From positions 186,001 to 250,000 of the forward strand of contig WNKV01000005.1 in NCBI GenBank assembly GCA_009720755.1: a stretch of 64,000 bases of DNA, in the 5' to 3' direction. The notes beneath the pieces were generated by a model. The model saw only the letters and a list, made by a program, of their open reading frames with translations. It was not told where the DNA came from and did not search any database. Position 1 is the stretch's first letter, and the number at the start of each line of letters is the position of its first letter. Positions 28,292 to 42,420 of this stretch are shown here, in pieces. This DNA is from Rhodoplanes serenus. GTDB taxonomy: Bacteria; Pseudomonadota; Alphaproteobacteria; Rhizobiales; Xanthobacteraceae. Made by a program: the position numbers and the translations under genes.

Positions 28292-29554
28292 ATGAGCGAT
28301 CGATCCTCGTCCGAGTCGACCTCGCCCGAGCCGAGCCGGCCGGAGACGACGGCCTCGCATGACGGCGTGCCGCCCGGCACCACGCGCGTGCTCCTCGTCG
28401 CGGCGCTGTCGCTGTTCGCCACCAGCCTTTTCATGCGCTGCGTCGATCCGCTGATCCCGCAGATCGCGACGGGCTTCGGCCTGGACACGGCCACGGTGGT
28501 GCTGCTGTCGACCGCCTATGCGCTGCCCTATGCGCTGGCTCAGCCGATGCTCGGCAGCATCGGCGACACGCTGGGCAAGACGCGGGTGCTGAAGGTGTCG
28601 CTGGTGGCGAGCGCGGCAGCCGGATTTCTCGGCGCAGTCGCACCCGACTTCGCGGTGCTGATGGTCTCGCGCGTGCTGGTCGGCGTGCTGTCGGCCGGCA
28701 TCTTCCCGATCGCGCTCGCCATCGCGGGGGATCTCGTGCCGGTGCAGCGCCGACAGATCGCCTTCGGGCGGCTGCTGGCCGCCGCCATGCTGGGCAACGT
28801 CATGGGCTCGCCGCTCGCCGGCGTGATCGCCGACACGGTCGGCTGGCGCGGCGTGTTCGCGCTCGTCGCGACGCTCGCGCTCGTCGCCTTCGTGGCGGTG
28901 CAGATCGGCTTTCGCGGTCTCGCGCTCGACACCCGCAGCCGCTTCGACGTGCCGACCGTCATGGCCGGATATCGCGCCGTGCTGCGCAACCCCCTCGCCA
29001 AGTTTTGTTACGTAGCGGTGTTCATCGAAGGCGTGTTCGTCTACGGGCTGTTCCCGTTCGTCGCGACCTTCCTGGCGGCGCGCGGCGAGGGGCGGGCGGT
29101 GATCGCCGGCGTCGTCATCGCCGGCTTCGCCATTGGCGGCTTCATCTACTCGGCGACGGTGCCGCTGCTCGTCGGCCGGCTCGGCGAGCGGCGCCTGATG
29201 CTCGGCGGCGGCCTGTTCATGGCCCTCGGTGTCTCGTCCACGGCGCTCGGCCTCGCCTGGCCGTTCGAGATCGTGGTGTTCATGGTGCTCGGCCTCGGCT
29301 TCTACTCGCTGCACGGCGTCATCCAGGTCTATGTCAGCGAGCTGGCGCCGGCCTCGCGTGGCCTCGCGGTGGCGCTGCACGGCTCGTGCTTCTTCCTGGG
29401 GCAGGCGCTCGGACCGATCGTGTATCGCGTCGGGTTCGAGCAGGCGGGAGTCGGCCCGTCGACCCTCGTCGGTGCCATGGTGCTGCTCACCACCGCGGCG
29501 GTCTGCGCGGCGCGGCTGCGGCGTGTGCCGAAGGTCGGTGACACCGCCGCCTGA
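28292..29554 (+). CDS. MFS transporter
   Basis: 420 residues with about 12 transmembrane helices. A Ser/Glu/Pro-rich cytoplasmic N-terminus of about 30 residues precedes helix 1. The first half has the MFS loop 2-3 motif (GSIGDTLGKTRVL) and the second half a weaker copy (VGRLGERRLML). It resembles the AraJ/drug-efflux type (family DHA1), but the substrate cannot be told. It lies 96 bases after the GspS-like gene and stops 55 bases before the TPP riboswitch, so it is outside the riboswitch-controlled unit. A role in thiamine transport is therefore not indicated. Confidence 0.88.
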   Translation: MSDRSSSESTSPEPSRPETTASHDGVPPGTTRVLLVAALSLFATSLFMRCVDPLIPQIATGFGLDTATVVLLSTAYALPYALAQPMLGSIGDTLGKTRVLKVSLVASAAAGFLGAVAPDFAVLMVSRVLVGVLSAGIFPIALAIAGDLVPVQRRQIAFGRLLAAAMLGNVMGSPLAGVIADTVGWRGVFALVATLALVAFVAVQIGFRGLALDTRSRFDVPTVMAGYRAVLRNPLAKFCYVAVFIEGVFVYGLFPFVATFLAARGEGRAVIAGVVIAGFAIGGFIYSATVPLLVGRLGERRLMLGGGLFMALGVSSTALGLAWPFEIVVFMVLGLGFYSLHGVIQVYVSELAPASRGLAVALHGSCFFLGQALGPIVYRVGFEQAGVGPSTLVGAMVLLTTAAVCAARLRRVPKVGDTAA

Positions 29555-29608
29555 CGCAGCGCTGCCCTGACCTTGCGGTCGCCGTCCCATTGCGTCATCA
29601 TCCGGTCA

Positions 29609-29688
29609 CGGCCTGGGGTGCCGCGCGCCGTGCGCGGCTGAGATCACACCCGTGGAACCTGTCTGGGTCATGCCAGCGAAGGGAGCCG
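29609..29688 (+). promoter_or_regulatory. TPP riboswitch (thi box) before thiO
   Basis: The aptamer shows the conserved blocks of the thiamine pyrophosphate riboswitch: GGGGTGCC, then GCTGAGATCACACCC, then GGAACCTGTCTGGGTCATGCC and AGCGAAGGGA. P1 is short (CGGC 29609-29612 with GCCG 29685-29688). The GGGAG at 29681-29685 also serves as the thiO ribosome site, six bases before ATG 29692. Control is therefore probably at translation start: TPP binding would hide the ribosome site. Confidence 0.95.
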
Positions 29689-29691
29689 CCG

Positions 29692-30885
29692 ATGGCAGCC
29701 TCGTCACGTCCTGATTTCGAATCCAAGCCCTCCATCATTGCGTCCGTCGACAGCCCCGATGTCGTGGTGATCGGCGCCGGCGTCTGCGGCCTCGGCATCG
29801 CCTGGCGGCTGCGCCGCCGTGGCCTGTCGGTCACCGTGCTGGACCGCGGGCCGGTCGGCGCCGGTGCCAGCCGGGTCGCCGGCGGCATGCTGGCGGCCTG
29901 CGCCGAGGCCGAGCCCGGCGAGGAGGCGCTGGTGCGCCTTGGCCGCCATGCCCAGTCGCTGTGGCCGGCCTTCGCGGCGGAGCTGGACGCGACGACAGGC
30001 CAGTCGCTCGGCCTGCGCCGCGAGGGCACCCTGGTGCTGGCGCTCACCGCGGACGATCGCGCCCGCCTGACCCATCATCACGCCTTTCAGCAGAGCCTCG
30101 GCCTGCCCCTCGACTGGCTGCCGGCCAGCGAGCTGCGCCGCCGCGAGCCGCATCTCGCGCCCGGCATCGGCGGGGCGGTGTTCAGCCCGGAGGACCATCA
30201 GGTCGATTCCGGCGCGCTGGTCGATGCGCTCGCGGCTGCGGCCGAGGCGGCCGGCGCGGTCCTGCGGCCGCATACCCCGGTCGCTGCCATCATGGTCGAG
30301 AACGGCCGCGCGGTCGGTGTGCGCCTCGATGACGGCAAGACGATCCCAGCCGGCACCGTGGTGCTGGCGGCCGGCGCGTGGTCCCGTGGCATCGCCGGCG
30401 TGCCGACCGAGGCGCGTCCGCCGGTGCGTCCCATCAAGGGGCAGGTGATCACCCTCGGCATGGACCCGCGGGCACCGCTGCTGAACCATGTCGTGTGGGC
30501 GCCCGGGTGCTACCTGGTTCCGCGCCACGACGGCCGCCTGCTGGTCGGCGCCACCGTCGAGGAGAAGGGCTTCGACACGGCCATCACGGCCGGCGGCGTG
30601 CTGTCGCTGATCGAGGCGGCGTGGCGGGTGCTGCCCGGCATCGAGGAGCTGCCGATCCTCGCCACCACGGTCGGCCACCGGCCCGGCAGCCGCGACGATG
30701 CGCCGATCCTCGGTCCCTCCATGGTGCCCGGGCTCGTCTACGCGACCGGGCATCACCGCAACGGCATCCTGCTCGCCCCGGTGACCGCCGAGGCGATCGC
30801 CGCCCTGGTGGCCGGGGAGGGGACCGATCCCGCCATCGCCGGGTTCGGCATCGCGCGGTTCGCCGCGCCGGCGGCTGCCGCCTGA
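29692..30885 (+). CDS. thiO: Glycine oxidase ThiO
   Basis: 397 residues. ThiO oxidises glycine to the imine used by ThiG for the thiazole ring of thiamine. An N-terminal extension of about 20 residues precedes the FAD Rossmann motif (VVVIGAGVCGLGIAWRL). Other marks are AGGMLAACAEAEPG, LAAGAWS, and the C-terminal VGHRPGSRDDAPILGPS / ATGHHRNGILLAP segments that bind FAD and substrate. The ATG lies just after the TPP riboswitch. The gene starts a thiO-thiS-thiG-thiE operon. No thiC was found at the front, although many rhizobia carry thiC there. Confidence 0.95.
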   Translation: MAASSRPDFESKPSIIASVDSPDVVVIGAGVCGLGIAWRLRRRGLSVTVLDRGPVGAGASRVAGGMLAACAEAEPGEEALVRLGRHAQSLWPAFAAELDATTGQSLGLRREGTLVLALTADDRARLTHHHAFQQSLGLPLDWLPASELRRREPHLAPGIGGAVFSPEDHQVDSGALVDALAAAAEAAGAVLRPHTPVAAIMVENGRAVGVRLDDGKTIPAGTVVLAAGAWSRGIAGVPTEARPPVRPIKGQVITLGMDPRAPLLNHVVWAPGCYLVPRHDGRLLVGATVEEKGFDTAITAGGVLSLIEAAWRVLPGIEELPILATTVGHRPGSRDDAPILGPSMVPGLVYATGHHRNGILLAPVTAEAIAALVAGEGTDPAIAGFGIARFAAPAAAA

Positions 30886-30908
30886 AACCACGACATCGGA
30901 GTGCCGTC

Positions 30909-31953
<1,045 letters not shown>

Positions 31954-31963
31954 CGGTGTGGCC

Positions 31964-32614
31964 ATGACCGGACGCGGCGGCGCCCGCCGCCTCCCGCGTC
32001 CGCCGCTACTGCTGGTCACCGACCGGCGGCAGGCGGCGCAGCCGCTCGACGCGGTCGTGGACGCCGCGCTCGCCGCCGGCGCGCGATGGATCAGCATCCG
32101 GGAGAAGGATCTGAGCAAGTCCGGGCAACTATCTGTTGCGAAAAGGCTTCTACCGGTCGCCCGGGCGCAGGGTGCGGTTCTGCTGCTGCATGGCGATGCG
32201 GAGATCGCGGCGGCAGCCGGTCTCGACGGGGTGCACCTGGGGGCGGGCGGCGACCCGGTCGCGGCGCGCCGACGGCTGGGCGAGGGCGCCCTGATCGGCC
32301 AGTCGATCCACGCGCCCGCCGAGGCGATGCGGCTCGATCCCGCCGTGGTCGACTACGCGATCGCCGGCCCCGCCTACCCGACGGCCAGCAAGCCCGGCTA
32401 CGGCCCGGCGCTGGGGCCGGCCGGGATCGCCGCCATGGTCGAGAGCGCTCCCGTTCCGGTGCTCGCCATCGGCGGCGTCACGGCGGGGCGGGTGCCCGAG
32501 CTGATGGCCGCCGGCGCTGCGGGCGTCGCCGTCATGGGCGAGGTGATGCGGGCGGCCGATCCGGCCGCCGTGGTCGGCGGCCTTCTGACGGCCCTTGCCG
32601 TCGCGCGACAGTGA
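31964..32614 (+). CDS. thiE: Thiamine phosphate synthase ThiE
   Basis: 216 residues. ThiE couples hydroxymethylpyrimidine pyrophosphate with thiazole phosphate. A basic N-terminus leads to LLLVTDRRQ, then ISIREKDL, LLHGDAEIAAAAGLDGVHL, YAIAGPAYPTASKPG, and LAIGGVTAGRVPELMAAGAAGVAVMG, the usual barrel and pyrophosphate loops. Some loops (IGQSIHAPAEA) differ from E. coli ThiE but are common in alphaproteobacteria. It is the last gene of the riboswitch-controlled unit and converges with queF 26 bases on. Confidence 0.93.
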   Translation: MTGRGGARRLPRPPLLLVTDRRQAAQPLDAVVDAALAAGARWISIREKDLSKSGQLSVAKRLLPVARAQGAVLLLHGDAEIAAAAGLDGVHLGAGGDPVAARRRLGEGALIGQSIHAPAEAMRLDPAVVDYAIAGPAYPTASKPGYGPALGPAGIAAMVESAPVPVLAIGGVTAGRVPELMAAGAAGVAVMGEVMRAADPAAVVGGLLTALAVARQ

Positions 32615-32640
32615 CTTGGGCGGGGCCGTCAGGGCGGGCT

Positions 32641-33117
32641 TCAGCCGCGTCCCCGGTAGGTCGGCACGCCCTGATCCGGCACCCAGACGCCGGCCGGCAG
32701 CTTGCCCATCTGGAAGAACACGTCGATCGGCATGCCGCCGCGGGGATAGAAGTAGCCGCCGATCCGCAGCCAGCGCGGCTTCAGCACCGCCGCCAGCCGC
32801 TTGCCGATCGCCACCGTGCAGTCCTCGTGGAAGCTGCCCTCGTTGCGGAAGCTGTTGAGGTAGAGCTTCAGCGACTTCGACTCGACCAGGAACGCCTTGG
32901 GGACATAGTCGATCACCAGGGTGGCGAAGTCCGGCTGGCCGGTCACCGGGCACAGCGAGGTGAACTCCGGAAAGGTGAAGCGCGCCACATAGGGCGTGTC
33001 GGGATGCGGATTCGGTACGCGGTCGAGCGACGCCTCGGCCGGCGAGGCCGGGATCGCGGCCGGGCGGCCGAGCTGGAGCGGGCGGGAGTTGGGACGGGGG
33101 CTCGGCTGACGCGCCAT
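32641..33117 (-). CDS. queF: NADPH-dependent 7-cyano-7-deazaguanine reductase QueF
   Basis: 158 residues, the short (single-domain) QueF type. It reduces preQ0 to preQ1 for queuosine in tRNA. The catalytic Cys56 and Asp63 are in [13 protein letters not shown]. The substrate-binding glutamate is in [23 protein letters not shown]. The ATG was chosen because an AGGAGAG site lies upstream. It is a lone gene, convergent with thiE and divergent from eno. Other queuosine genes are not in the window. Confidence 0.95.
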   Translation of the reverse strand: MARQPSPRPNSRPLQLGRPAAIPASPAEASLDRVPNPHPDTPYVARFTFPEFTSLCPVTGQPDFATLVIDYVPKAFLVESKSLKLYLNSFRNEGSFHEDCTVAIGKRLAAVLKPRWLRIGGYFYPRGGMPIDVFFQMGKLPAGVWVPDQGVPTYRGRG

Positions 33118-33197
33118 GACACTCTCCTGTCGCCGAGGCGCGCCAGCATGGACGGTGCGCGCCGGGGGCGCTTGGCCGGTACCACGCGGCCTGTTAA

Positions 33198-34520
<1,323 letters not shown>

Positions 34521-34530
34521 GGCTGCCTCC

Positions 34531-34560
34531 GCATCGGCTCCGCCTCCGCGGGGCCGATGC
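34531..34560 (+). terminator. Strong hairpin after eno
   Basis: GCATCGGC (34531-34538) pairs with GCCGATGC (34553-34560); the inner CCGC/GCGG lengthens the stem. It starts 11 bases after the eno stop. There is no T-run, so it may be a Rho-aided or RNA-stabilising stem instead of a classic terminator. Confidence 0.5.
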
Positions 34561-34602
34561 GATGCAACGCCCATGCGATGCAACGCCCATGCGATGCAAC
34601 CA
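34557..34602. repeat. 16-bp tandem repeat after eno
   Basis: The unit GATGCAACGCCCATGC occurs at 34561-34576 and 34577-34592 and is partly repeated from 34593 (GATGCAAC). It directly follows and shares bases with the eno hairpin. Confidence 0.8.
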
Positions 34603-34693
34603 AGTCACGGTTCCGGTGCGGAACGCATCGGAACCGATCGATTCCTAAGCATTAAACCGCATTTTAACGGAACGGGCGCCCTATGACCTAATC

Positions 34694-35011
34694 ATGGTCT
34701 CGCGTCCCCGTCTCCGCTCCATCGTCACGGCGCTGTGCCTCTATGTGCTGGCGTCATTGATGATCGGCTATTTCGGGATCAACGCCTACACGGGCAGCCG
34801 CGGCATCAATGCCCGCAAGGATCTCGATGCCCAGATCGCCGAGCTGACCGCCGAGCTTGAGGTGGCGCGGGCCGAACGCGAGGTCTGGCAGCGGCGGGTG
34901 GCGCTGCTCAAGTCCGACAAGCTCGACCCCGACATTCTCGACGAGCGCGCCCGTTCTCTTCTGAACTATGTGGACCGCCGCGACCTCGTCCTCATCCTGA
35001 AGTCTCGGTGA
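34694..35011 (+). CDS. ftsB: FtsB/DivIC family septum formation initiator
   Basis: 105 residues. FtsB-type proteins join FtsL and FtsQ in the division complex. A basic cytoplasmic start (MVSRPRLRS) leads to one transmembrane helix (about residues 13-31), then a coiled coil (about 40-78; DLDAQIAELTAELEVARAEREVWQRR), and a short DPDILDERARSLLNYV motif typical of the family. It lies between eno and pdhA, the common alphaproteobacterial place. An AT-richer stretch upstream (34650-34690) probably holds its promoter. Confidence 0.9.
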   Translation: MVSRPRLRSIVTALCLYVLASLMIGYFGINAYTGSRGINARKDLDAQIAELTAELEVARAEREVWQRRVALLKSDKLDPDILDERARSLLNYVDRRDLVLILKSR

Positions 35012-35170
35012 GCTTGCGCCGGCGTCTTCCGGTGGCGCCCATTGTGCGGTGCAAGCTCTAGCCATATCTGAGAAATCTCGATCTGCGGCACGCCCCGAGC
35101 GCGCTTCCGCCTCCGCTCGAATTGGGCTATGGGGTTGGTTCGCTCCGTGCCGCCACACCCCGAGGTCACG

Positions 35171-36214
35171 ATGGCTTCCCAGAAAAAAGTCGCTGAAGCG
35201 TCCCCGACGGCTCCCCGGCCGTCGATCCTGCCGCTCGATGCCGGCCCGGTGCCGGATCTCGGCCGGGACGCCGACCTCAAGGCGTTCCGCGACATGCTGC
35301 TGATCCGCCGCTTCGAGGAGAAGGCGGGCCAGCTCTACGGCATGGGACTGATCGGCGGCTTCTGCCATCTCTACATCGGCCAGGAGGCCGTGGTGGTGGG
35401 CATGCAGCTCGCCATGCAGGAGGGCGACCAGGTCATCACCGGGTATCGCGACCACGGCCACATGCTGGCCTGCGGCATGGACCCCAAGGGGGTGATGGCC
35501 GAGCTGACCGGGCGGCGCGGCGGCTACTCCAAGGGCAAGGGCGGCTCGATGCACATGTTCAGCCGCGAGAAGGGCTTCTTCGGCGGCCACGGCATCGTCG
35601 GCGCCCAGGTGTCGCTCGGCACCGGCCTCGCCTTCGCCAACCGCTACCGCGAGAACGGCGGCGTCTGCTTGGCCTATTTCGGGGATGGCGCCGCCAACCA
35701 GGGCCAAGTCTACGAGAGCTTCAACATGGCGGCGCTGTGGAAGCTGCCGGTCGTCTACATCATCGAGAACAACCGCTACGCCATGGGCACCTCGGTGAGC
35801 CGGGCGACGTCGCAGCCGGATCTCTCCAAGCGCGGCGCCTCCTTCAACATCCCGGGCGAGCTGGTCGACGGCATGGACGTGCGCGCCGTGAAGGCGGCCG
35901 GCGACCGCGTTCTCGATTATTGCCGCAGCGGACAGGGGCCATACATCCTGGAGATGAAGACCTACCGCTATCGCGGCCATTCCATGTCCGATCCGGCCAA
36001 GTACCGGACCCGCGAGGAGGTCGAGAAGGTGAGGGTCGAGAGCGACCCGATCGAGCAGTCGCGCGCCCGCATCCTGGCCAACGGCTGGGCCGACGAGGAC
36101 GCCTTCAAGCGGATGGACGCCGAGGTGCGCAAGATCGTCAACGAGGCCGCCGAGTTCGCGACCTACGATCCGGAGCCGGACCCGTCCGAGCTCTACACCG
36201 ACATTCTGCGCTGA
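35171..36214 (+). CDS. pdhA: Pyruvate dehydrogenase E1 component subunit alpha PdhA
   Basis: 347 residues. With PdhB it decarboxylates pyruvate and transfers the acetyl group to lipoyl-E2. The start MASQKK is preferred to an ATG 14 codons upstream. A flexible Ala/Pro-rich N-terminus leads to the core (FRDMLLIRRFEEKAGQLYGM). The thiamine-diphosphate motif GDGAANQGQVYESFNMA is complete, and the phosphorylation-loop region YRYRGHSMSDPAKYR is present. It starts the pdhA-pdhB-DUF5076-pdhC-(coiled coil)-lpd run. Confidence 0.97.
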   Translation: MASQKKVAEASPTAPRPSILPLDAGPVPDLGRDADLKAFRDMLLIRRFEEKAGQLYGMGLIGGFCHLYIGQEAVVVGMQLAMQEGDQVITGYRDHGHMLACGMDPKGVMAELTGRRGGYSKGKGGSMHMFSREKGFFGGHGIVGAQVSLGTGLAFANRYRENGGVCLAYFGDGAANQGQVYESFNMAALWKLPVVYIIENNRYAMGTSVSRATSQPDLSKRGASFNIPGELVDGMDVRAVKAAGDRVLDYCRSGQGPYILEMKTYRYRGHSMSDPAKYRTREEVEKVRVESDPIEQSRARILANGWADEDAFKRMDAEVRKIVNEAAEFATYDPEPDPSELYTDILR

Positions 36215-36248
36215 TCGGCGCGCCCCTTAGGACGAGGTTCGACCCCCC

Positions 36249-37678
<1,430 letters not shown>

Positions 37679-37679
<1 letters not shown>

Positions 37680-38155
37680 TGGCGATGCGCCGCCCCCCCG
37701 ACGAGGCCCTCTATCACGCGCTGCCGATCGCCGAAGAGGCGCTGGCCAATGGCGGCGTCGAGATCCTGCGCGCCGGGCTGATCGACGACGAGCTGTTCGT
37801 CACCGCCCGCCATGCCTTCGACACCCCTGCGACATGGGGTGAGGTGCTGGCCGAGATCACCCGAAAGCTCGCCCAGATCTACGCGCTGGAGACCGACCTG
37901 AGCGAGGCCGAGGCGCTGGCCGAGATCGAGGCGGCCTACGCGGCCGATCTCGGCGCCACCGTGGTCGACGAGGAGCCGCCCAAGCCGGCGCGGTCGCGCC
38001 AGGTCGCGGCACCGAAGGCTGCGAAGCCCAAGGCTGCCGCCGCGAAGCCGAAGGCCGTCGAGGCGCCGGCCCGGCCGGCCCGCCGCACCGCTGCACGCAC
38101 CAAGGCGACCGGCCCGCGCAAGCCGACGCAAAGCGGCCCCCGCGGCAAGCGGTAG
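37679..38155 (+). CDS. DUF5076 domain protein with basic Ala/Lys/Pro tail
   Basis: 158 residues. The first 100 residues (MAMRRPPDEALYHALPIAEE... ATWGEVLAEITRKLAQIYALET...) match my memory of DUF5076, a small family met in rhizobial pyruvate dehydrogenase operons. The last 55 residues are a Lys/Ala/Pro/Arg-rich tail with repeats such as AAKPKA, like histone H1 tails. The ATG overlaps the pdhB stop (TGATG), so it is translated with pdhB. The function is unknown: it could be an assembly or regulatory factor of the complex. The tail suggests binding to an acidic partner or nucleic acid. Confidence 0.75.
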
Positions 38156-38242
38156 CTCGACCATGTCGCGCCGCCCCGCCGGGCCGCGCGAGCCCCGCGT
38201 TCGCCAGGCGTCACGCACGCGCCGCCAACTGGAAGACCTCCG

Positions 38243-39730
38243 ATGCCCATCAACATCCTGATGCCCGCGCTCTCGCCCACGATGGAGAAGGGCAACCTCG
38301 CCAAGTGGCTCAAGAAGGAGGGCGACAAGGTGCGCTCCGGCGACATCATCGCCGAGATCGAGACCGACAAGGCGACGATGGAGTACGAGGCGGTGGACGA
38401 GGGCACCATCGCCAAGATCCTGGTGCCGGCCGGCACCGCCGACGTCTCGGTCAATGCGCCGATCGCGGTGCTGGCGGTGGAGGGCGAGGTGCCGTCCGTG
38501 GTGGCCGGGCAGGCGGGGAGCGACGCCGCCCAGCAAGGCGGCGCCAAGCCGGCCGAGCCCGCCGCCGCGGCACCGGCGAAGCCGCAGGCCGCCAAGCCGG
38601 CGCCCGCCACGGATGGACCGGCCGTGGCGCCGCAGGACGCCGCGGGACAACAGGGGCAGGGGGGCGAGGCCCCCGCCGGCGCGGTGCGCTGGGAAGGGCT
38701 GCACGGTGCCCCACACGAGGCGGCGGCGCACGGCGCCGCGGCCCGTGACACTGCCGCCCATCCTGCGAACGGAGAGCGGCGCCTGTTCGCCTCCCCGCTC
38801 GCCCGCCGCCTCGCCAAGGAGGCCGGCATCGATCTCTCCCGTGTCGAGGGCTCGGGGCCGCACGGCCGCGTCGTCGCCCGCGACATCGCCGCCGCCAAGG
38901 AAGGGCGAGGGCTGCGCGCCGCGCCGGCCGCGGCACAGCCGTCTGCCGGCCAGCCGGGCGGGGCGCCTGTGCCGCTCGCCGCGGCAACGCCGTCGGACGC
39001 GGCCATCAAGGCGCTCTATCCCGATGGCTCCTACGAGTTCGTGCCGCACGACCAGATGCGCCGCATCATCGCGCAGCGCCTGACGCTGGCGAAGCAGACC
39101 ATCCCGCACTTCTATCTCACCGTCACCTGCACCATCGACACGCTGCTGGCGGCCCGTGAGGCCGTCAACGCCGCTGCCCCGAAGGACAAGGACGGCAAGC
39201 CGGCCTGGAAGCTGTCGGTCAACGACTTCGTCATCAAGGCACTGGCGCTGGCGCTGAAGAAGGTGCCGGACGCCAACGTGACCTGGACGGACGGCGGCCT
39301 GCTCAAGCACAAGGCGTCGGACGTCGCCGTCGCGGTGGCGATCCCGGGCGGGCTCATCACGCCGGTGGTGCGCAACGCCGACACCAAGTCGTTGTCGGTG
39401 ATCTCCGCCGAGATGAAGGACTTCGCCGCCCGCGCCCGGGCGCGCCGGCTCAAGCCCGAGGAGTATCAGGGCGGCGCGACCGCGGTCTCCAATCTCGGCA
39501 TGTACGGCATCGAGGAGTTCTCGGCCGTCATCAACCCGCCGCACGCGACCATCCTGGCGGTCGGCGCCGCGGCTCAGGTGCCGATCGTCGAGGACGGCGC
39601 CGTCACGATCGCCACTCAGATGAAGCTGACACTCTCCACCGATCACCGGGCGGTCGACGGCGCGCTCGGCGCCGAGCTGATCGGCGCCATCAAGGGCTTC
39701 ATCGAGAACCCGGTGATGATGGTGGTGTGA
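38243..39730 (+). CDS. pdhC: Pyruvate dehydrogenase E2, dihydrolipoamide acetyltransferase PdhC
   Basis: 495 residues. One N-terminal lipoyl domain (Lys43 in [10 protein letters not shown]) is followed by a long Ala/Pro/Gly-rich linker (about 85-170), the peripheral subunit-binding domain ([20 protein letters not shown]...GRVVARDI, about 175-215), a second linker and the catalytic domain. The active-site motif DHRAVDG near residue 472 is intact. The first 45 residues are almost identical to those of PdhB, which suggests that the E1 beta lipoyl domain was copied from E2. It lies 87 bases after the DUF5076 gene. Confidence 0.97.
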   Translation: MPINILMPALSPTMEKGNLAKWLKKEGDKVRSGDIIAEIETDKATMEYEAVDEGTIAKILVPAGTADVSVNAPIAVLAVEGEVPSVVAGQAGSDAAQQGGAKPAEPAAAAPAKPQAAKPAPATDGPAVAPQDAAGQQGQGGEAPAGAVRWEGLHGAPHEAAAHGAAARDTAAHPANGERRLFASPLARRLAKEAGIDLSRVEGSGPHGRVVARDIAAAKEGRGLRAAPAAAQPSAGQPGGAPVPLAAATPSDAAIKALYPDGSYEFVPHDQMRRIIAQRLTLAKQTIPHFYLTVTCTIDTLLAAREAVNAAAPKDKDGKPAWKLSVNDFVIKALALALKKVPDANVTWTDGGLLKHKASDVAVAVAIPGGLITPVVRNADTKSLSVISAEMKDFAARARARRLKPEEYQGGATAVSNLGMYGIEEFSAVINPPHATILAVGAAAQVPIVEDGAVTIATQMKLTLSTDHRAVDGALGAELIGAIKGFIENPVMMVV

Positions 39731-39800
39731 GCCGAGCGGTTGCGCCGTTCCGGATGCTGACCATGTCTTGGGTCGGGGTTCGCATGGAGGAGACCGGCCT

Positions 39801-40085
39801 ATGCCCGAGCCGACCGACATGATCGTTCCATTGCTGCGCGAGATGCGTGACGAGACTCGCCGCAGCTTTGCGGACCTGCGCGCCGACCTGGATCGGCGGT
39901 TCGAGGGCGTCGACTCTCGCTTCGATGCCGTCGACGCCCGGCTGCGTGCTATCGAGAAGATCGTCAAGGCGCAGCGCGAGGCGTTCGAGGGCGAGAGCAT
40001 CCTGGGGCGCTACGCCGCCAAAGAGGTGGAGGAGCGACTTGCCCCCCTGGAGCGCAAGGTCGAAGCGCTGGAAGGCAAATCCTGA
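39801..40085 (+). CDS. Small coiled-coil protein between pdhC and lpd
   Basis: 94 residues from an ATG with GGAGGAG upstream. Residues 8-90 form a nearly continuous coiled coil with seven-residue repeats (DLRADLDRRFEGVDSRFDAVDARL). It has no signal peptide and no membrane helix. The pattern resembles short coiled-coil proteins of phage-tail or DUF1640/CCDC90-like type, but no named family can be assigned. It lies in the same direction between two subunits of the pyruvate dehydrogenase complex (70 bases after pdhC, 117 before lpd), so it may be co-transcribed. Confidence 0.65.
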   Translation: MPEPTDMIVPLLREMRDETRRSFADLRADLDRRFEGVDSRFDAVDARLRAIEKIVKAQREAFEGESILGRYAAKEVEERLAPLERKVEALEGKS

Positions 40086-40202
40086 TCGGCACCGGGCGAG
40101 GGGCGATCGCTCCTTCGGTGCTTGTCTCACATCCCCCAACCCGTCGGTGCGGACGGGCCTCTTCGGTTTTGGTCGGAGAGGATCAGCCGAGCAGAGAACA
40201 CC

Positions 40203-41624
<1,422 letters not shown>

Positions 41625-41736
41625 GCCGCTGTCGCGGCGCGCGCCGTCGTGTCTGCGTCACGGCGTCGGATTGAAATACCGGCCGGCGCGCCCGATCAGG
41701 GGCGCCGAGCCAGATCCGAGCCGGACAGGAGGGACC

Positions 41737-42336
41737 ATGCAGGCCGACGAAGCCGCCGAGATGATGGAGGCCGACAAGGCCGAGAACCGCTTCAAGCAGC
41801 GCGCCGCCGTGGTGATCGCGATCCTCGCCATGCTGCTGGCGATCACCGGCCTCGGCGGCTCCAACGCCGGCAAGGAGGCGCTCAACAACAACGTGCTGGC
41901 GTCTAACTACTGGAGCTTCTTCCAGGCCAAGAATGTGCGCCAGACGGCCGTGGTGCTGGCCGCCGACGAGTTCGAGCTGGCGTGGGCCAACGACCCGTCG
42001 CTGAGCCCCGAAGCGAGAGCGGCCCTGAAGGCGAAGGCCGAGCAGTACCGCAAGACGGCGGCGCGCTACGAATCCGAGCCCGAGACCCAGGAAGGCAAGC
42101 GCGAGCTGATCGCCCGCGCCAAGATCCACGAGGCGGCGCGCGACCACGCGCTCAAGCAGGACCCGTATTTCGATTACGCCGAGGCGCTGTTGCAGATCGC
42201 CATCGTGCTGATCTCGGTCGCCATCGTGGCCAGCGCATCCTGGCTCGCCTATGTGGGCGGCGCTCTCGGCGTGTTCGGAACCGGCCTGATGCTCAACGGC
42301 TTCCTCTTGCTCGTGGAGATTCCGGGACTGAGCTGA
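41737..42336 (+). CDS. DUF4337 membrane protein
   Basis: 199 residues. The acidic N-terminus (MQADEAAEMMEADKAENRFKQ) is followed by a transmembrane helix (about 27-45). A charged helical middle part, probably in the periplasm (NNVLASNYWSFFQAKNVRQT), leads to two close helices near the end (about 150-190). The order fits DUF4337 proteins, which have no known function. A strong AGGAGGG site precedes the ATG. It starts 112 bases after lpd on the same strand and is followed by dodecin. Confidence 0.82.
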   Translation: MQADEAAEMMEADKAENRFKQRAAVVIAILAMLLAITGLGGSNAGKEALNNNVLASNYWSFFQAKNVRQTAVVLAADEFELAWANDPSLSPEARAALKAKAEQYRKTAARYESEPETQEGKRELIARAKIHEAARDHALKQDPYFDYAEALLQIAIVLISVAIVASASWLAYVGGALGVFGTGLMLNGFLLLVEIPGLS

Positions 42337-42420
42337 CGACGGCCGGCGCGCCAGGCCCGACGACGCGACGGATCATGGTGCCGGACGGCACGGGCAAGGT
42401 CGGGGCAGGGGAGTCACGTC

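Noticed and set aside
26726-29590. Open frame of about 950 codons on the minus strand over the GspS-like and MFS genes
   Set aside because: Antisense to genes with clear domains; composition typical of a GC-driven shadow frame.
34557-34602. Short tandem repeats as a CRISPR array
   Set aside because: Units are 16 bases, directly adjacent, without spacers, and no cas genes are present.
34652-34667. TTAA-N8-TTAA upstream of ftsB as a CtrA site
   Set aside because: The CtrA consensus needs a spacer of seven bases; here it is eight. The region is AT-rich, so chance is likely.
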